64,000 bases of DNA from Lenzites betulinus (taxonomy: Eukaryota; Basidiomycota; Agaricomycetes; Polyporales; Polyporaceae). Location of the stretch: assembly GCA_022264855.1 (NCBI GenBank), contig JABYQU010000007.1, forward strand, positions 496,001 through 560,000, read 5' to 3'. Both the position numbers and the translations under genes were made by a program. The notes below the pieces were generated by a model. The model did no database searches, was not told the DNA's origin, and saw nothing but the letters and a program-made list of their open reading frames with translations. Positions 43,520 to 55,641 of this stretch are shown in pieces (positions within the stretch are counted from its first letter, which is position 1; each line of letters starts with the position of its first letter).

Positions 43520-44949
43520 TCACCCCAGCGACCGCGACCTCCCCCGCACATATCCCAGCACACGCTCCTTCCTTGCACTCCCCGGCGTTGGCACAGCCGC
43601 CGAGCCGTTTCCAACCTTGTGCTGTTGCTGTTGCTGCTGCGCCCCGCGCCGCCGTCGTTCCACCGCATTCTCCATCGCACTCTTCAGCGGGCCCCCGTCG
43701 GCGCGCATCTGCGTCTCCAGAATGAGGTGCTCCATCTCCTGCGCGAGGAGCGCGACGACGCCGTCAGCGGGCCTCGCCCCCTCCGGCGGGTGCTCGCCGG
43801 GGTACGGGAACGTGCCGTCCGCGGCGGGCGTGCCCGTGCGCGGCCCTTGTGCGGAGCGGAACAGGGTACTCAGGTGTGCGTTGGCTGAGGCGAGGCAGGA
43901 GCGTCAGCGGCTAATGCTAGCGACGAGCGGGGTAAGAGTGACAAGGACGTACCTTCGCGTCCGATCGCGGTGGAGAGCATGGCAATCTGCTGCGCCTCGT
44001 TCAAGATCCACTTTTCCTGGAACTCTGCGGGAGGGGCGGGAAAGACGACGGGGGCGACGTTGGAGAGCGCGAAGCAGCCGAGGACCCAGAGCGTATGCAG
44101 GAAGCGAACGTGTTGATACGGGACGCGGTGGGGCCAAAGCACGGAGAAGAAGCTCGTGTGTGTCGCCGACGTGGGATCCGTGAATAGGACGGAGGAGAAA
44201 GTCGAGCCAGAAGCGGCAGAAGGGGCGGGGTTGAGGAGGAAGAGCAGTTCGTACGCGGCGGTAAATGCCAGCATGATGTAGCGCCACTAGATAGTGTTGT
44301 TTAGCTTCGGCGTGAGCGGAGGAATGCGTAAACTCACAAAGGATACAGTGCTCGATGTGTTGACAAACGAAAAGAAGATCAGGCTGCTGAGGGACACGAT
44401 GTAGAAGCCGGAGGCTTGCAAAAGTCCGTGGCGGACGTATTCGCGGAGAGTCGTGCACTGTGTCCAATTCAAGGCCTCGGGGCCAAACCTGAGTGGCCTA
44501 AGTCTCCGTCATCACGCATGACACTGGTGTGCTGACCTTTCGTAGGCGAACCGCTTGACGGGAGACTTCAGCGCGTCGTACGCATCCCTCACCTCAATGA
44601 AAAGTTCTTCGCTTTTCGCCCCAGCTCTGTCCGGATGGTAGCGGCGCGCGAACTGTCTGAATGCCGATTTCAACATGTTCTCATCAGCCGTTGGGGATAG
44701 TCCTAGGATCTCGTAGTAGTTCGGCTCCATCGTCGCCGCAGCATCGTATAAGTTGTAGATAAGGTAGATGATGGCGAACAAGAGGTAGGTCAAACGATAG
44801 TGCAGGACGTATGCGGGTGTGCCTGGAGGTGGAGGTGGCCGCCGGAAGATGCGCGCATACGCAACGTGGAAGACAGTGAGTAGCTGGCGAGTTGCGTAGC
44901 CCGGAAGATAGTACCAGGCTGCATATTTCAAGGGAGTGGTGACAAGCAT
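43520..44949 (-). CDS. Membrane-embedded J-domain (DnaJ) protein
   Basis: Four exons, intron joins checked, all in frame. The N-terminus has a hydrophobic segment ahead of FRRPPPPPGTPAYVLHYRLT and a second helix (YLLFAIIYLIYNLYD). A J domain follows: NYYEILGLSPTADENMLKSA, then RRYHPDRAG with the HPD motif needed to stimulate Hsp70 ATPase. Further hydrophobic helices (IVSLSSLIFFSFV, IMLAFTAAYELLFLL, TLWVLGCFALSNVAPVV) follow. The soluble C-terminal tail is basic with a Gln run and ends SRSLG. It most likely serves as an Hsp70 co-chaperone in the ER (or other) membrane; the side of the membrane is inferred only. Confidence 0.83.
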
Positions 44950-46187
44950 GGCGATTATTAGGGTATGATCGTGGTCACGCTAGAACCAGCAGAGGTCAGC
45001 GGGAATTGTATAACAGATATCACGGCTTCATTCGCCGTCTGGAGCTACACGGGTGGGCTATGGCTAACACCTAGTGTATACAGCGAACGCCCAACCGTGT
45101 CGGTTCCACCGTCGCTCACCTGAAAACAGACTTGATCAGCATTGTCCGATACGGTATGAGACATGTTAGATAGGACATTCAGACGGGCAAAGCCCGCACG
45201 CATATGATCTCCTGTCCCCGCCGAACGCAGCCACATCAGCCCATACCGCGCAACACTCGCTCCTACCACTTATACGCGCATAACCACACGCCGCAAACGG
45301 TATGCTTGAGCCCGGACGCTTTTTGCTGCGCGTCCTGTCGCCAGCCATAAGCTAGCAGCAGGAGACTTTCACGTTCGTTTACAGAGTACCACGTCTGAGA
45401 CCACCTGCAACAGAGTAGCGCAGCTCTGCACAAGCTTGACTATTGAACGTCGGGCTCAGGCCTGCTGACGCGTTCCACAAGGGAAGTACGCGCTGCAAAC
45501 ACTGAGGCCCACTGTCGACTCTGCCTTTGTTCACGCGCCTGGGAGCTTGTGGCACATGAACCTTTGAAAGAGTCGCTCTGCGCGGATGCGACAGAGGTAG
45601 AAAATTAATGTAGGTTCGGCCTTACGGCGTGCCACGACGACCTCGATAGATGGCACGCCGGGTAACGAACACTCTGGGGGTTCGAGTGCGTGGCGTAGGC
45701 GTTGGACATGGTTCGGCGGGGTCGACCCTTTTACTTGGACATCATCGGATGCAGTGAATGAATACCGGCTCACCTATACTCTAATGAAAAGCTTGCGGTC
45801 GCGGTTTGTCTCCCAGCGATATTTCCAGCGATGTCAGAGGCGGCGACATACGCAGTCGTGGTGGTGGCTCGCGGAAGAGGATGAACAGCGACTTAGGCGC
45901 GCGCAGACTTGCCATTCATCTGACATCATAATTTGAATTGTGTCAATCTAGTAGTAGTATAAGTATCGATATCATTGATCATGATACTATTGACTTGTTG
46001 ATCGCTACTGCTTTGTGATATGGGCACCCTTGACTAGGACTCGGAGGAGGTATCATCAGAGGAAGTGTGGCGCTGTACTTATTGCACTTGGGGTAACGGC
46101 AACTCGTACACATACTTAGTATGAAATACGACTTGTCGCATGATAGTACTTAGTCCGATAGCACTAGTCCGATAGCACTAGTGCCGT
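44950..46187. other. Gene-poor intergenic stretch
   Basis: No confident gene. A minus-strand open frame at 45773-45531 has protein-like composition (SIEVVVARRKAEPTLIFYLC) and begins just after a tatag acceptor-like site, but I found no credible first exon. At about 46150-46180 a 14-base unit (tagtccgatagcac) is repeated in tandem twice. Confidence 0.4.
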
Positions 46188-48305
46188 CTAGACAGCATCA
46201 TTCTTACAGCTCTCCCGCAAAAGCGCCTCTGCCCAGGGCCCACGCGGCTTCAGGACAGCTTCGAAAGGCTCCGGGTACCTGTCCAGTAGCCCAGTGTTAG
46301 CAGGGAAACACGGCGACTAGGGCGGCAGGGCTTACGAGATGACACCTTCCGTCATCCGGCCGTGGAGTTTGACCGGGTTGCCGTTCGCATCGAGTGGGGC
46401 GCTGATGGTGAGCGTATGCAGCACGGTGGCCGTGAGCACAAAGAGCGAAGCTTCGGCAAAGTGGCGGCCAGGGCAAATCCTGTATGAAAGAAACAATTAT
46501 TTACAAGAGTATAAACACATGAGATGCTTTGAGACGTACCTCCTGCCGTAGCCAAAGGCTATGTTCGTGGGGTCGAGAACATCAGGGTTGAGTTGTCCGT
46601 CCTTCAGGAAACGTTCTGGTGTGAACTTTTCCGGCCCGGGATAATGCTTGGGGTCGTTGAGATACGCCCTAATATGACGCACAAGAGTAATTGAGTAATT
46701 GAGCACCGAGGATCATTGGACATGAAGTCATTCGTGAGCCCGGAATAACACACCATATGTTTGCGATCACCATGGTTCCTTTGGGGATAAAGTATCCGCG
46801 GAACACGTCGTCCTCAGTCGAACAATGGGGAAATCCCAGAGGCACGACGGCTCGCCAGCGCAGACATTCCATGGCAAGGGCGCGCACGTATGGCAGTGAA
46901 TCCATGTCGGAGAAGTCAGGCAACCGGTGTTGACCCACGACGGTGTCCAGCTCAACCTGCGCTTTCTGCTGAATTTCCGGATGTGCGGCCATGGCGAGGA
47001 AAAATGTCTGGACAGAGGAAAGAGTCTGAAGGAGGGATTGTTAGCCACGATGCCCTGTTATTGCTAGCTGCCAGATATGTGCGCACGGTGTCAGCACCCC
47101 CTGTGCCAATTGTGAATACCATTAGCAGGTTACGATACCAGTATTAACTAGATGTACCAACCAGCGTATGCGGCCGCGGCGGCATTCCTGGAGACCCGTC
47201 GCGCCTCCGTTGCCGTTGCATCGTCCTCGTCAGTGGAGATATCTTCGAGGAGACTCCTCAGCATTGAGGGCGGCGCGGTGCCATCTTCCTGTAGTAAGGG
47301 ATGTCACTCATAATGCATATGACAACGTAATGTTGGACTGACCATCTTGGTGAGAGTATGCTCATAGGGGGTGTCCCGCAACCGATGAACAGCTGGTTTC
47401 CATACGGTCCCCTCACGCTTGAACCCCGCGCCGGGGAGCCACGATGGGAGACATCGCAAAGATGGGAACGTCTCGACGAGATACTTCCCAGGAATGAAAG
47501 CGATGTTGAATACTGCAAGCGCTGCTTCCGCGATATCCACGTATTTATCGTTCATACCGTCGAGCACGATGCCATAGGAGATGCGCATGATTGTTGACGC
47601 AAAGACGCTGGGCGCAGCATTTGGATTGAGTATCCGCCACGGTACCGTGTAAAATCAGAACATACAATCTTATGTATCTCTGGAAGTTTTCCGGGTCTTG
47701 AATGAGACGTAGTGCGAAACGATGAGCTTCGTTCTTTTGCAGGTCACGATAAGAAGGAACTATGGTGGAATTGAAGTGTTGATGGAAGGCTTTCCTATGC
47801 CGCTTCAAATCTGGGCCGTACGGCAGCACTGTGATCATCCAGTCCCAGCCTGACCTAAGAGACAGATATTAGCCTACATAATCAGCGTATGGGAGTAGCT
47901 TCTATACCGACAATTGCGCCATAGCAGAACTCTTCCTGTCAGAGTAGATCAGAGAACGCTTGTCGAGGAGCTCTACCGCGGCTTCGTGCGATCCTAGGAG
48001 CAACATAGACTGCCCAAACACATTCAAGTAGACCACCTCCCCTGGAGATCGTAACGCACACCGTCAGGTTGCCAATGATTATAAAGGAGTATTAGGTTTG
48101 ACCTACCGTGTCGACTACAGAGGTCCTGGACCACGGCCGGCATATTCTTCGTAGGAAGGTCTAGCGCGTTTCCGATGATGGGAAGTGCCCGTGGTCCTGG
48201 GGGAAGTGGTTGCTGTGCCGTACGGCGCCGAAAGTGTTTCGAGATGTAAATCAGAAGGCTAGCACAGAGGCAAAGCAGCCACGGTTCAGCGGTGGACAAA
48301 GACAT
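46188..48305 (-). CDS. Cytochrome P450 monooxygenase (membrane-anchored, class II type)
   Basis: Multi-exon minus-strand gene; every intron I checked keeps the frame. The N-terminal anchor (PWLLCLCASLLIYI) is followed by the Pro hinge LPPGPRALPIIGNALDLPT. Conserved elements are the B-C region MAQLSGWDWM, the I-helix GGADTTLSSVQ, the K-helix ExxR in MECLRWRAVVPLGFPH, PERF in FTPERFL, and the haem loop FGYGRRICPGRHFAEASL with the Cys ligand. It resembles the large fungal families often annotated as O-methylsterigmatocystin oxidoreductase-like; substrate unknown. No other biosynthetic gene is adjacent, so a xenobiotic or lone tailoring role is as likely as a cluster role. Confidence 0.9.
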
Positions 48306-49646
48306 CGTTTCGGGGGAAGACGCCGTGGTATCACTAGAGAAATGGAGTCCGGGGCACGTCTACATGGTATCACTCGGGTTGCATTTATACGCTGGGGTCG
48401 AGCGGGGCAAACTGCTTTATTCCCATGGTACTTACCTAAACTCTTCAGTGGAGCTGTCGAAGTTCGACATAATGAATGAGAAGTGGCGGAATACTAGAAC
48501 ACGGTGCTTACAGATTGCCGAACGAACGTATATGACATCTTAGACAGCTGCCCCTATCATCCATGGATGTCTGAACGGCACAACGTAAGTGAACCCATTG
48601 AGTAGTACGCAGTAGTGTCAAACAAGCGGTACTCACAGTTCTGTATAACAACGCAGCGAACAATGTTTGCGCATGCGCTATGATCATGCACTATTCTCTG
48701 ATGCCATTGAGAAGACTTCTCTGCCATCTGGTGTCCTCGATAAACGGTATGGAGGCGACAGTTCTCACATGTCGCAGAACTATACTCACGAGGGTGTTCC
48801 TGTAGCTCCCTGCTGCTCCAACGCCCTAACGCCATCAAAGAAGGTGAGTGCATGCCGACCCTGAGATCTGACACAAACGTGTCAGCCCTAGAATGAATCG
48901 GAAGGTGGACAAACATGCGTACCACCCCGACAACTCAGACGCAATACTCAGAAAAGTAATAGGGCTAGGAGCCTAATAGAGTGGTCCATGAAGGCCTGAA
49001 GTCGTCATCAACCCCGCACTGCCAGGACTCTCCGCTGGAGGAATCCGATGCACTAGCGCTGTCAAAGAAAACGAAGATAGGTAAGATATATTTATGAGCA
49101 GTGACAGACGATGGGGAAACGTACCTGACCATATGCATGAAGAGCTGCCAGTGAGAACTGGAAGCCGGTGTTCCGAGCGGTGCTCACACGAACGTTTGAA
49201 GCAACTTGAAACGGCGCGATACTGGGCGGCATGCAGGTCGGATTTCTGACCCCAGTTTGGCCCCATTGCTGGTCCGGATCCGATGTATCGCCATTGGCCA
49301 ATCACCGACCTCCTTCGTTGAACTGGCTTGGCAGTGAGCAAGTACTCAGGCCCTCGAGTGGTCAGCTGAGCATACTTCTGGTTGTGCCAATGCTTGCTTG
49401 CTGAAAAATATGGGCGACACAAACGGCTGTATAAACATCATTCGATGGGGTTATATTGCATCACCTGGGAGATGCTAATAGATGCAAGATGGGAACCAGG
49501 GGAATACATCTCGAATGTTAACAGAGAATGTTAACAGAGACGTATCTACGCCCAGCATATTGACTGCGTTGTTGCATCAGGAACTATTTCCTAGGATTTG
49601 CACAATTTACTTGCCAGAATGAGCGCGACGATCCAAGCGAGCAACT
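48306..49646. other. Intergenic
   Basis: Some 1.3 kb upstream of the P450 gene and downstream of the second HET gene. No gene is supported. Near 49510 a 13-base unit (aatgttaacagag) occurs twice in tandem. Confidence 0.4.
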
Positions 49647-51698
49647 TCAACGAATGACGCCAGCCAGGTCAACTACAGGATTTGGTTCACAGTCTCCCCC
49701 CTCCAAGAAGACACGGCCGACCCGCCGAACGCGAGAATACACGCGGCCGGCCAAGTGGATGTCCACAACATAGAGATCGTCCGGCTCCTGCTGCCGCCTG
49801 CTGAACGTGAGCCGCACAGACCTCTCCGCGTCCCCGAACGTCTTCGACCCGTCCGGCCAGCATGTGATGTGGTGGCGCTCGCACTCGTCCGGCGACGTGT
49901 ACTGGTGCACCTCCAGCGGGTACGCCTCCTCCTCCTGCTCGTCGACGCCGCTCCCCCCAAATGTGGACGAGCACGACAGCGCAGGCGTGAACGACACCGT
50001 CGCCCACAGCGCGTCCTCGCACCGCCCGAGCTGGATCGCGAACGCCTCGCCCGTCGCCGCGTTTGCGAACACGACGCTGCGCATGTGCCAGCGCGTGTAC
50101 AGCACCGGCGTGCGCAGGCCGCCGACGCTCCCTGCGCCCTTCTCGACCACCGGCGCAGGCGCGGGCGCGTGCTGCGAGCGGAAGCCACGCTTGTCAAGCT
50201 CGACGAGCAGCCATGCGGGGAAGAGGAAGCGGAGCGGGATGGTCTGTACGACGGTGACGCCTAGGCGCAAGCGATCCTGCGCCAGAGGCTGCTGCGCGAG
50301 GTAGAGCTTGCGCCACCTGACGGTCAGTCGTTTGGTGTGGCCGTATGGAAGCTCGTGCGGGCCGGGGTTGAGAGTGAGCAGCCGCTGCCGCCTGTGGTGA
50401 CGCCGGTCCTCGGCATTGAGGTTCAGCGGGAGGCCGGTGTGGTACTGTACGCTTGATTTGGCCGTGCTGCTGCTCGCCGGTGCATCTGAGCGCCGCAGTA
50501 CGAGCGCAATTCCCGTGCGCGCGCCTGTGTCGCTGCAGACGTGTTGACACGCAAGCACGGCTGCGCTGAAGGAAGACGCCCCGGTGCGGTCCTCGATGAT
50601 GAGAAGGCGACAGCGCACCCCGTGGCTGGTGACCGTGAACTCGGGGACGTGCATTCGCGAGGTCGCTGCGTGCCCGAGTCGCTCGCGGACGAACGACTGC
50701 ATAGTGCGCTGCGAGGCAATGCGATTGAGCAGGGGAAGTGTACATAACCCAATGCGACGTACCAATTTACCACCACGACACAGGTTGGATGCGGTGTGGG
50801 CTGCGACGTCCATTGATACAGGCACTATGTCCGCAGAGTTCGCAAATGCGGCTGGCGACGACGCGAGGAGGTAGCTGTCGGGATCGCGCGTCCGGAACGA
50901 GGGTGTGTCCCGCGTTTCGAGTGGCAGCGAAGAGAACGGGACCGCGTCGCCCCACGCAAAGATGGTTTGGTCTGAAGATTGCTTGATGATCTCCTCTTGC
51001 AGACGCTGGAACGCGCGCCGGCCTTCCCCGTAGATGGTCGGCATGTTGACACCAAACAGACCCATGAGTGCGTACGCCTCGTCCTCAATGCGCGTTGTCC
51101 GCCGTCCCGCGGCCCACGACATGCGGCGCGCAACGCTCACGTCCGACAACTTCCGACGAAAAGTGAGCACGTCCGCGTCGATGCCAGACACCTCCTCGAG
51201 CACGCGCGCCAAAGATGCCTTTGTCCCGAGCACGGTCCATGTCTTCGAGAGGAACACGACCGAGTCCGGGGCGAGGAGCTCCTGCAGCGTCCACCCGCGC
51301 GTGAACCACTCGCTCCGGCGGAAGGCAGACCCAGGCGCGTCGGGGCGTTCGTGCTTCGGGACGTCGTGGAGGAAGACGTAGCAGACCTGCGCGCGTGCGT
51401 ACCACTCGAACATCGAGTTGATCGCCTCGGATAGCTCGGCACTGCTCGTCTTGTCGATGCAGCATGTGTCGATCCAGATCCACTGGTATCCGTGGCCCTC
51501 GGCGAGCACACAGCATTCGCGAAGCTTGGCGGACGTGCGCGCGCGGGGGATGCCATCTTGGTAGAGCAGACCTTGGACCTCTTGAAAGGACTGCTCGTGC
51601 TTCTTCCAGACGTGCGAGAGGATGGCGTAGCCGCCCTTCACGTCCTCTGGCCCATTGAAGTATTTGAGGACGGCGCGGTCGGTGCTCAGCAGCCACAT
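49647..51698 (-). CDS. HET-domain protein, paralogue 2
   Basis: A single open frame of 683 residues from the ATG at 51698. The HET motifs are present: GGYAILSHVWKKHEQSFQE, WIWIDTCCIDKTSSAELSEA, GWTLQELLAPDSVVF, RRMSWAAGRRTTRIEDEAY and LMGLFGVNMPTIYGEG. It is collinear with the paralogue at 31312-33338. Where that gene has an intron, this frame reads through about 20 residues (from NLCRGGK) that do not align well, so a short intron here cannot be excluded. A splice acceptor just before the ATG suggests a 5' UTR intron. Cell-death recognition is the known role of the domain in ascomycetes only. Confidence 0.85.
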   Translation of the reverse strand: MWLLSTDRAVLKYFNGPEDVKGGYAILSHVWKKHEQSFQEVQGLLYQDGIPRARTSAKLRECCVLAEGHGYQWIWIDTCCIDKTSSAELSEAINSMFEWYARAQVCYVFLHDVPKHERPDAPGSAFRRSEWFTRGWTLQELLAPDSVVFLSKTWTVLGTKASLARVLEEVSGIDADVLTFRRKLSDVSVARRMSWAAGRRTTRIEDEAYALMGLFGVNMPTIYGEGRRAFQRLQEEIIKQSSDQTIFAWGDAVPFSSLPLETRDTPSFRTRDPDSYLLASSPAAFANSADIVPVSMDVAAHTASNLCRGGKLVRRIGLCTLPLLNRIASQRTMQSFVRERLGHAATSRMHVPEFTVTSHGVRCRLLIIEDRTGASSFSAAVLACQHVCSDTGARTGIALVLRRSDAPASSSTAKSSVQYHTGLPLNLNAEDRRHHRRQRLLTLNPGPHELPYGHTKRLTVRWRKLYLAQQPLAQDRLRLGVTVVQTIPLRFLFPAWLLVELDKRGFRSQHAPAPAPVVEKGAGSVGGLRTPVLYTRWHMRSVVFANAATGEAFAIQLGRCEDALWATVSFTPALSCSSTFGGSGVDEQEEEAYPLEVHQYTSPDECERHHITCWPDGSKTFGDAERSVRLTFSRRQQEPDDLYVVDIHLAGRVYSRVRRVGRVFLEGGDCEPNPVVDLAGVIR

Positions 51699-53377
51699 CT
51701 CTGGAAAAGTTGCAATTGGTGAGCCCAACAATGACGAGAACAGCACAGTGCTGGGCTTACAGAGTGGTTCGAAAGTGGGACAACGAGGGCCGAGATGACT
51801 TGCATCTGGGCGTTGAGAGAGATTCTTGCCGTGATCTGCGGACGTTATATATCATGTGTTGGCGGCTAAGGTACCGGTGCGCAGTACCCATAGGTTCCTC
51901 GGGCAGTGCTGAGTGACATGCGAATATGCCAGAAGACCACAATGCGATGCCGTTGGGCCGAAGTGCGCATTACAACCATTGGACCGAACGGAGGCAGGAG
52001 GCGGTGGATGGTCGATAACGTGGAAGAGAGCGCTCTTGGATATTGCTGGGTCCTGGCCAAAGACGTTGTGTGAGCGATTTCAAATCACTGTAGGCTAGAG
52101 CTCGATAAGATGTCTGACGTCTGCGATCTATCCAGTAATCGTCGTTGGTACACTGGCATGTACAAACGTCAGCTGTTTCCAGGAAGCGCAAGTACGCTGA
52201 TGCCTGGACTACGAAGTAGAACAGGCCTTCGCCGCAGAAGGCGCCACGAATTCAGGAGCGCCCCCGCCACCGAGGCCTTCCTACGGTGAGGCTTTAGACT
52301 CTCGACACTAACCCAGAAGTTGCGTACCGGGCGATCATGAGCAAAAGAATAACATTCCAAAGAGCGACAACTACCTCGGTGGCCATGGTTCGCGAGGCCC
52401 TCGCAGAAGGCCTCCGCGTGTACCCGACCGGACGGACAATACGGAAGAACCTCTGGGGGAGAGATGTCAGTAAACGGGCGGGTAGCTTCCTGTGGTAAGC
52501 AATACATGGGGGATACAAGGTGGGCTCATACTGGGACAACATCCCGGGTTTCGAGACACGCTCGGAATGTGCGCGATGTGGTGTAGAAGAGAGCCTGCAT
52601 AAAATGGCCAGACTACGGGCGAGCCCCACACTGCCGAAACGGCGTGCGTAAACTGCATTCCCCCCCGTGCCGTGGGTGAAATTTTGAAACCCCCACTACC
52701 TCGCTCACTTCGTGGATGGCCCATGGCCAGGATACGAAGGTGCACCAAAAAAAGTAACATAGGTCTTAGGGTGCCAAATCACGCTCGATGCTTCTCTACT
52801 CTTGGTGTAAAGTTGGAACTATATTGTCCATAGCCCAGGTCTGCCCGGAGGACCCTGTCAATATCATAGAAAGAACTCACGCGAGCGACATCTGCCCGTG
52901 GTGGTATATGGGACCGAGGCGTGTTATACGGGCCGGGTGTTGGTCGTACTTGTGCTAGTTGCGGCTGCCGCGGCCCGATTCGTCTGAATCTGAATATCAG
53001 CCTTGAGTTCAGCAATTTGTCTCGACTACGCCTTCTTGTTCGCTAATGTCCATCGAGGTCAGAATATGGTAACAGGTCGAGCAACATACGGTTGTTGAGA
53101 GACCTCTTCCTCGCAGTGCCCGATGCGATCAACGCCCCCGGACACCGCGCGCGTTGGGCGTTGCTCACCGCCACCGCGCTGCCGACAAAACGTGTCTTCC
53201 TCTCGCTGCCAGCACCCGCATACACGCACACACCCAGGGCTGTTGTATTTCTAGCCGTCGCTGCCTGCTGCTCTCATTTGCTTCCCATCTATTGGGCTAC
53301 TGGCTGCCCAAGGGTGAACACCGTCGGAACGTCAGTCTGCGCACACATACCTCGAGGGCTTCTCCCGACTATTCGCC
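51699..53377. other. Gene-poor intergenic stretch
   Basis: About 1.7 kb between the HET gene (minus) and the lectin gene (plus), which diverge. No supported gene; the last 300 bases before 53378 are likely promoter and 5' UTR. Confidence 0.4.
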
Positions 53378-55058
53378 ATGTTCTGCAAAGGATTGCTATA
53401 CGGCCTAGCGCTGCTACCACTGGGCATCTTGGCCGCGCTTGATGATAAGACAAAGCTTGCGAACAAGACGATCGACCGGGTGAGTTGCTGTACTTTGGGC
53501 GGCGGGTGAACAGAGGGCCAGGTGTACGCATCCGACGCCACATTCAGCACTTTGGACCATAACATTAGCGAAGCAGTGTGTGGCACTAAGGACATATGCT
53601 GACGCCACAAGCAGACTGTGTCTCTGCGAACACACTCTATATACCCGCCATACATCGACCAGGACCTCCAAAACCGGTACGTCAGTATGGTACACCCTTG
53701 CACGAGCAGCGAGCACTAAACCATACGTAGATGGTGGGATTTCGGCGGGGATGCCTACGTCGTAAGCTTTCTGTACGCCCGACTCTGACCAGAACGGAAC
53801 GCTGATAACGTCTCAGAACACGAACAAGCACGTCCGCCTCACGCGTTCAGTTCCCTCTCAAATGGTGTGTGGAAGTTTCGGTGACGTCTCGGTAACTATC
53901 ATTCACCGCGTACGCAGGGATGGTTGTGGTCGCGAGTACCACTCTCCGCCTCCAACTTCGTGATCGAGATCGAATTCAAGGTATAATTCACAAGACGCCG
54001 CGTCTGGTGGCGAGGGCTCACCAGTTCGTCAATAGATCGGTGGGGATAACAACCACTTGTTTGGAGACGGGTTGGCCGTTTGGGTGACGAAAGAGCGGGC
54101 GCAGCCAGGTCCAGTGTTCGGTAGCGTTGGTAAGTCGCGTGCGGACTGCGTGTCTTGATCGGCTCTCATAAAGTATACAGACAACTTCGAAGGACTCGGG
54201 GTGTTCCTTGACACGTATGTGTGCGCGTTGTTCTTCAGCATAGGTCCTGCCTGACAGCCTGTTCCTCAGATATGCGAACTCGCGCCACCCATACGCGTTC
54301 CCTCGCGTGACTGCCATGCTGGGGGATGGAAAGACACCATACGACCAAGCACACGATGGGGAGGCGAACAGCCTCGGCGCATGCTCTGTGCGTTTCTACT
54401 CTGTCGCACCAATATACCCGTGTACTTACATGTGTTGGTGGCAGGCTAACTTCCGTCGTACGAACGTCGCAACGAAGATGAAAATCACGTACATCCGCGA
54501 GCAAGAGCTTAACGTCAAGCTCCAGTACAAAGCTTGTGCGTATCTCCCTTTCCATGTCACTGTATAGGCCCCGCTAACAGGTTCTTGCGCCACAGGGGAC
54601 GAATGGACCGACTGCTTCACCGTGTACGGAGCGACACTCCCGCTCGCGCCATATGTCGGCTTCTCCGCCATGACCGGCGACGTCTCCGACAACCACGAGT
54701 ACGTACTCCCTCTCCCCACCCCACTCTCATCGTTCAAACAAAAATCCGAACTCACCGGCCCGCCCCCAACAGCATCATCAGCGTAACCACGTACTCCGCC
54801 GTGCTCTCGAGCGCGGACAACCAGCGGGACAAGCTCACGGGCACGAAGAAGGGGCGCGGCGGCGCGAGCGCGTCCGCGGGCGGCGTCGCCGGGTGGATCA
54901 TGTTCTTCTTCGGGCTCGTGTTCAAGCTCTTCCTCGCGTTCGTCGTGTTCGCGATCGGCGTGCAGGTGTACAAGTGGTGGATCATGCGCCAGACGAACAA
55001 GCGCCTCGCGGCGGCGTTCGGCCCCGGGAGCATGTTCGGGGATAGCAAGCGGTTCTGA
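53378..55058 (+). CDS. L-type lectin cargo receptor (VIP36 / Emp46-47 type)
   Basis: Multi-exon gene. The signal peptide is MFCKGLLYGLALLPLGILAA. The luminal L-type lectin domain includes SIYPPYIDQDLQNRWWDFGG, MGWLWSRVPL, IEIEFKIGGDNNHLFGDGLA and GSVDNFEGLGVFLDTY, then FTVYGATLPLAPYVGFSAMT. A short Gly/Ala/Ser-rich stalk without a long coiled coil leads to one membrane helix (IMFFFGLVFKLFLAFVVFAI). The short cytosolic tail ends GDSKRF, whose terminal aromatic resembles ER-exit signals. The short stalk favours VIP36-like over ERGIC-53-like. The expected role is sorting of high-mannose glycoproteins between ER and Golgi. Confidence 0.9.
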
Positions 55059-55641
55059 GCGTGCGGTGTTGTGAGGCGACCGCGGTGTGTGCATGTATGG
55101 GTCGGAATCTCTTTCCTCAATATTATTGGTTTTGCGATCGCTGGAAACCTCGCAGTCATAACGCTCCATCCTACTGTCATCATGGCAATAGTACAGCTGT
55201 CATTCTACAGTACAACCCGTAAGTTGTGACACCGCCTCTTCGCATACATCTTTCCACGCCCTCGATCAAGACGTGGGGTCACGACGGTTGTATGTAGAAC
55301 GCGGTTCACGGGCTAGCACCACGAGGAACGCGAACTGACAAATATGCGGCGTCTCCGTACAGCTGCCTTCATGTTACTCCGTGTTACTTAGCGTGGTTTG
55401 GCTACAATCGCGCGTAGGGGGGCTACCCCACATTGACCCCCCGGGTCTCCTTCCTATATGGTATCCCCAAAGTGAGCTTGCAGAAAAAGCCATCAAACAT
55501 CCCAGCAAAGCGCACACGTCTAGACAGTGTCATTCGCCCAAACTAAACACAGCCGGGAAATATCTATACTTATCACGCGAGTCAGCTTCTCGCACAATAG
55601 TAGGCAGGACGCGGAAGCACGCAAGACACAACACACGCGCC
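55059..55641. other. Convergent intergenic region
   Basis: Separates the stops of the lectin gene (plus) and the coatomer zeta gene (minus). No feature recognised. Confidence 0.4.

Noticed and set aside
45531..45773. 80-residue minus-strand frame with protein-like composition
   Set aside because: Starts after a possible splice acceptor but no first exon or family could be found; kept only as a note on the intergenic region.
46188..51698. Secondary-metabolite cluster around the P450
   Set aside because: No polyketide synthase, peptide synthetase, terpene cyclase or transporter nearby; neighbours are a J-protein and a HET gene.
49755..51722. Plus-strand frames opposite the second HET gene
   Set aside because: Same antisense shadow effect; no conserved motif.
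54426..55169. 247-residue minus-strand frame opposite the lectin gene
   Set aside because: Glu/Arg-rich shadow of the lectin coding strand.
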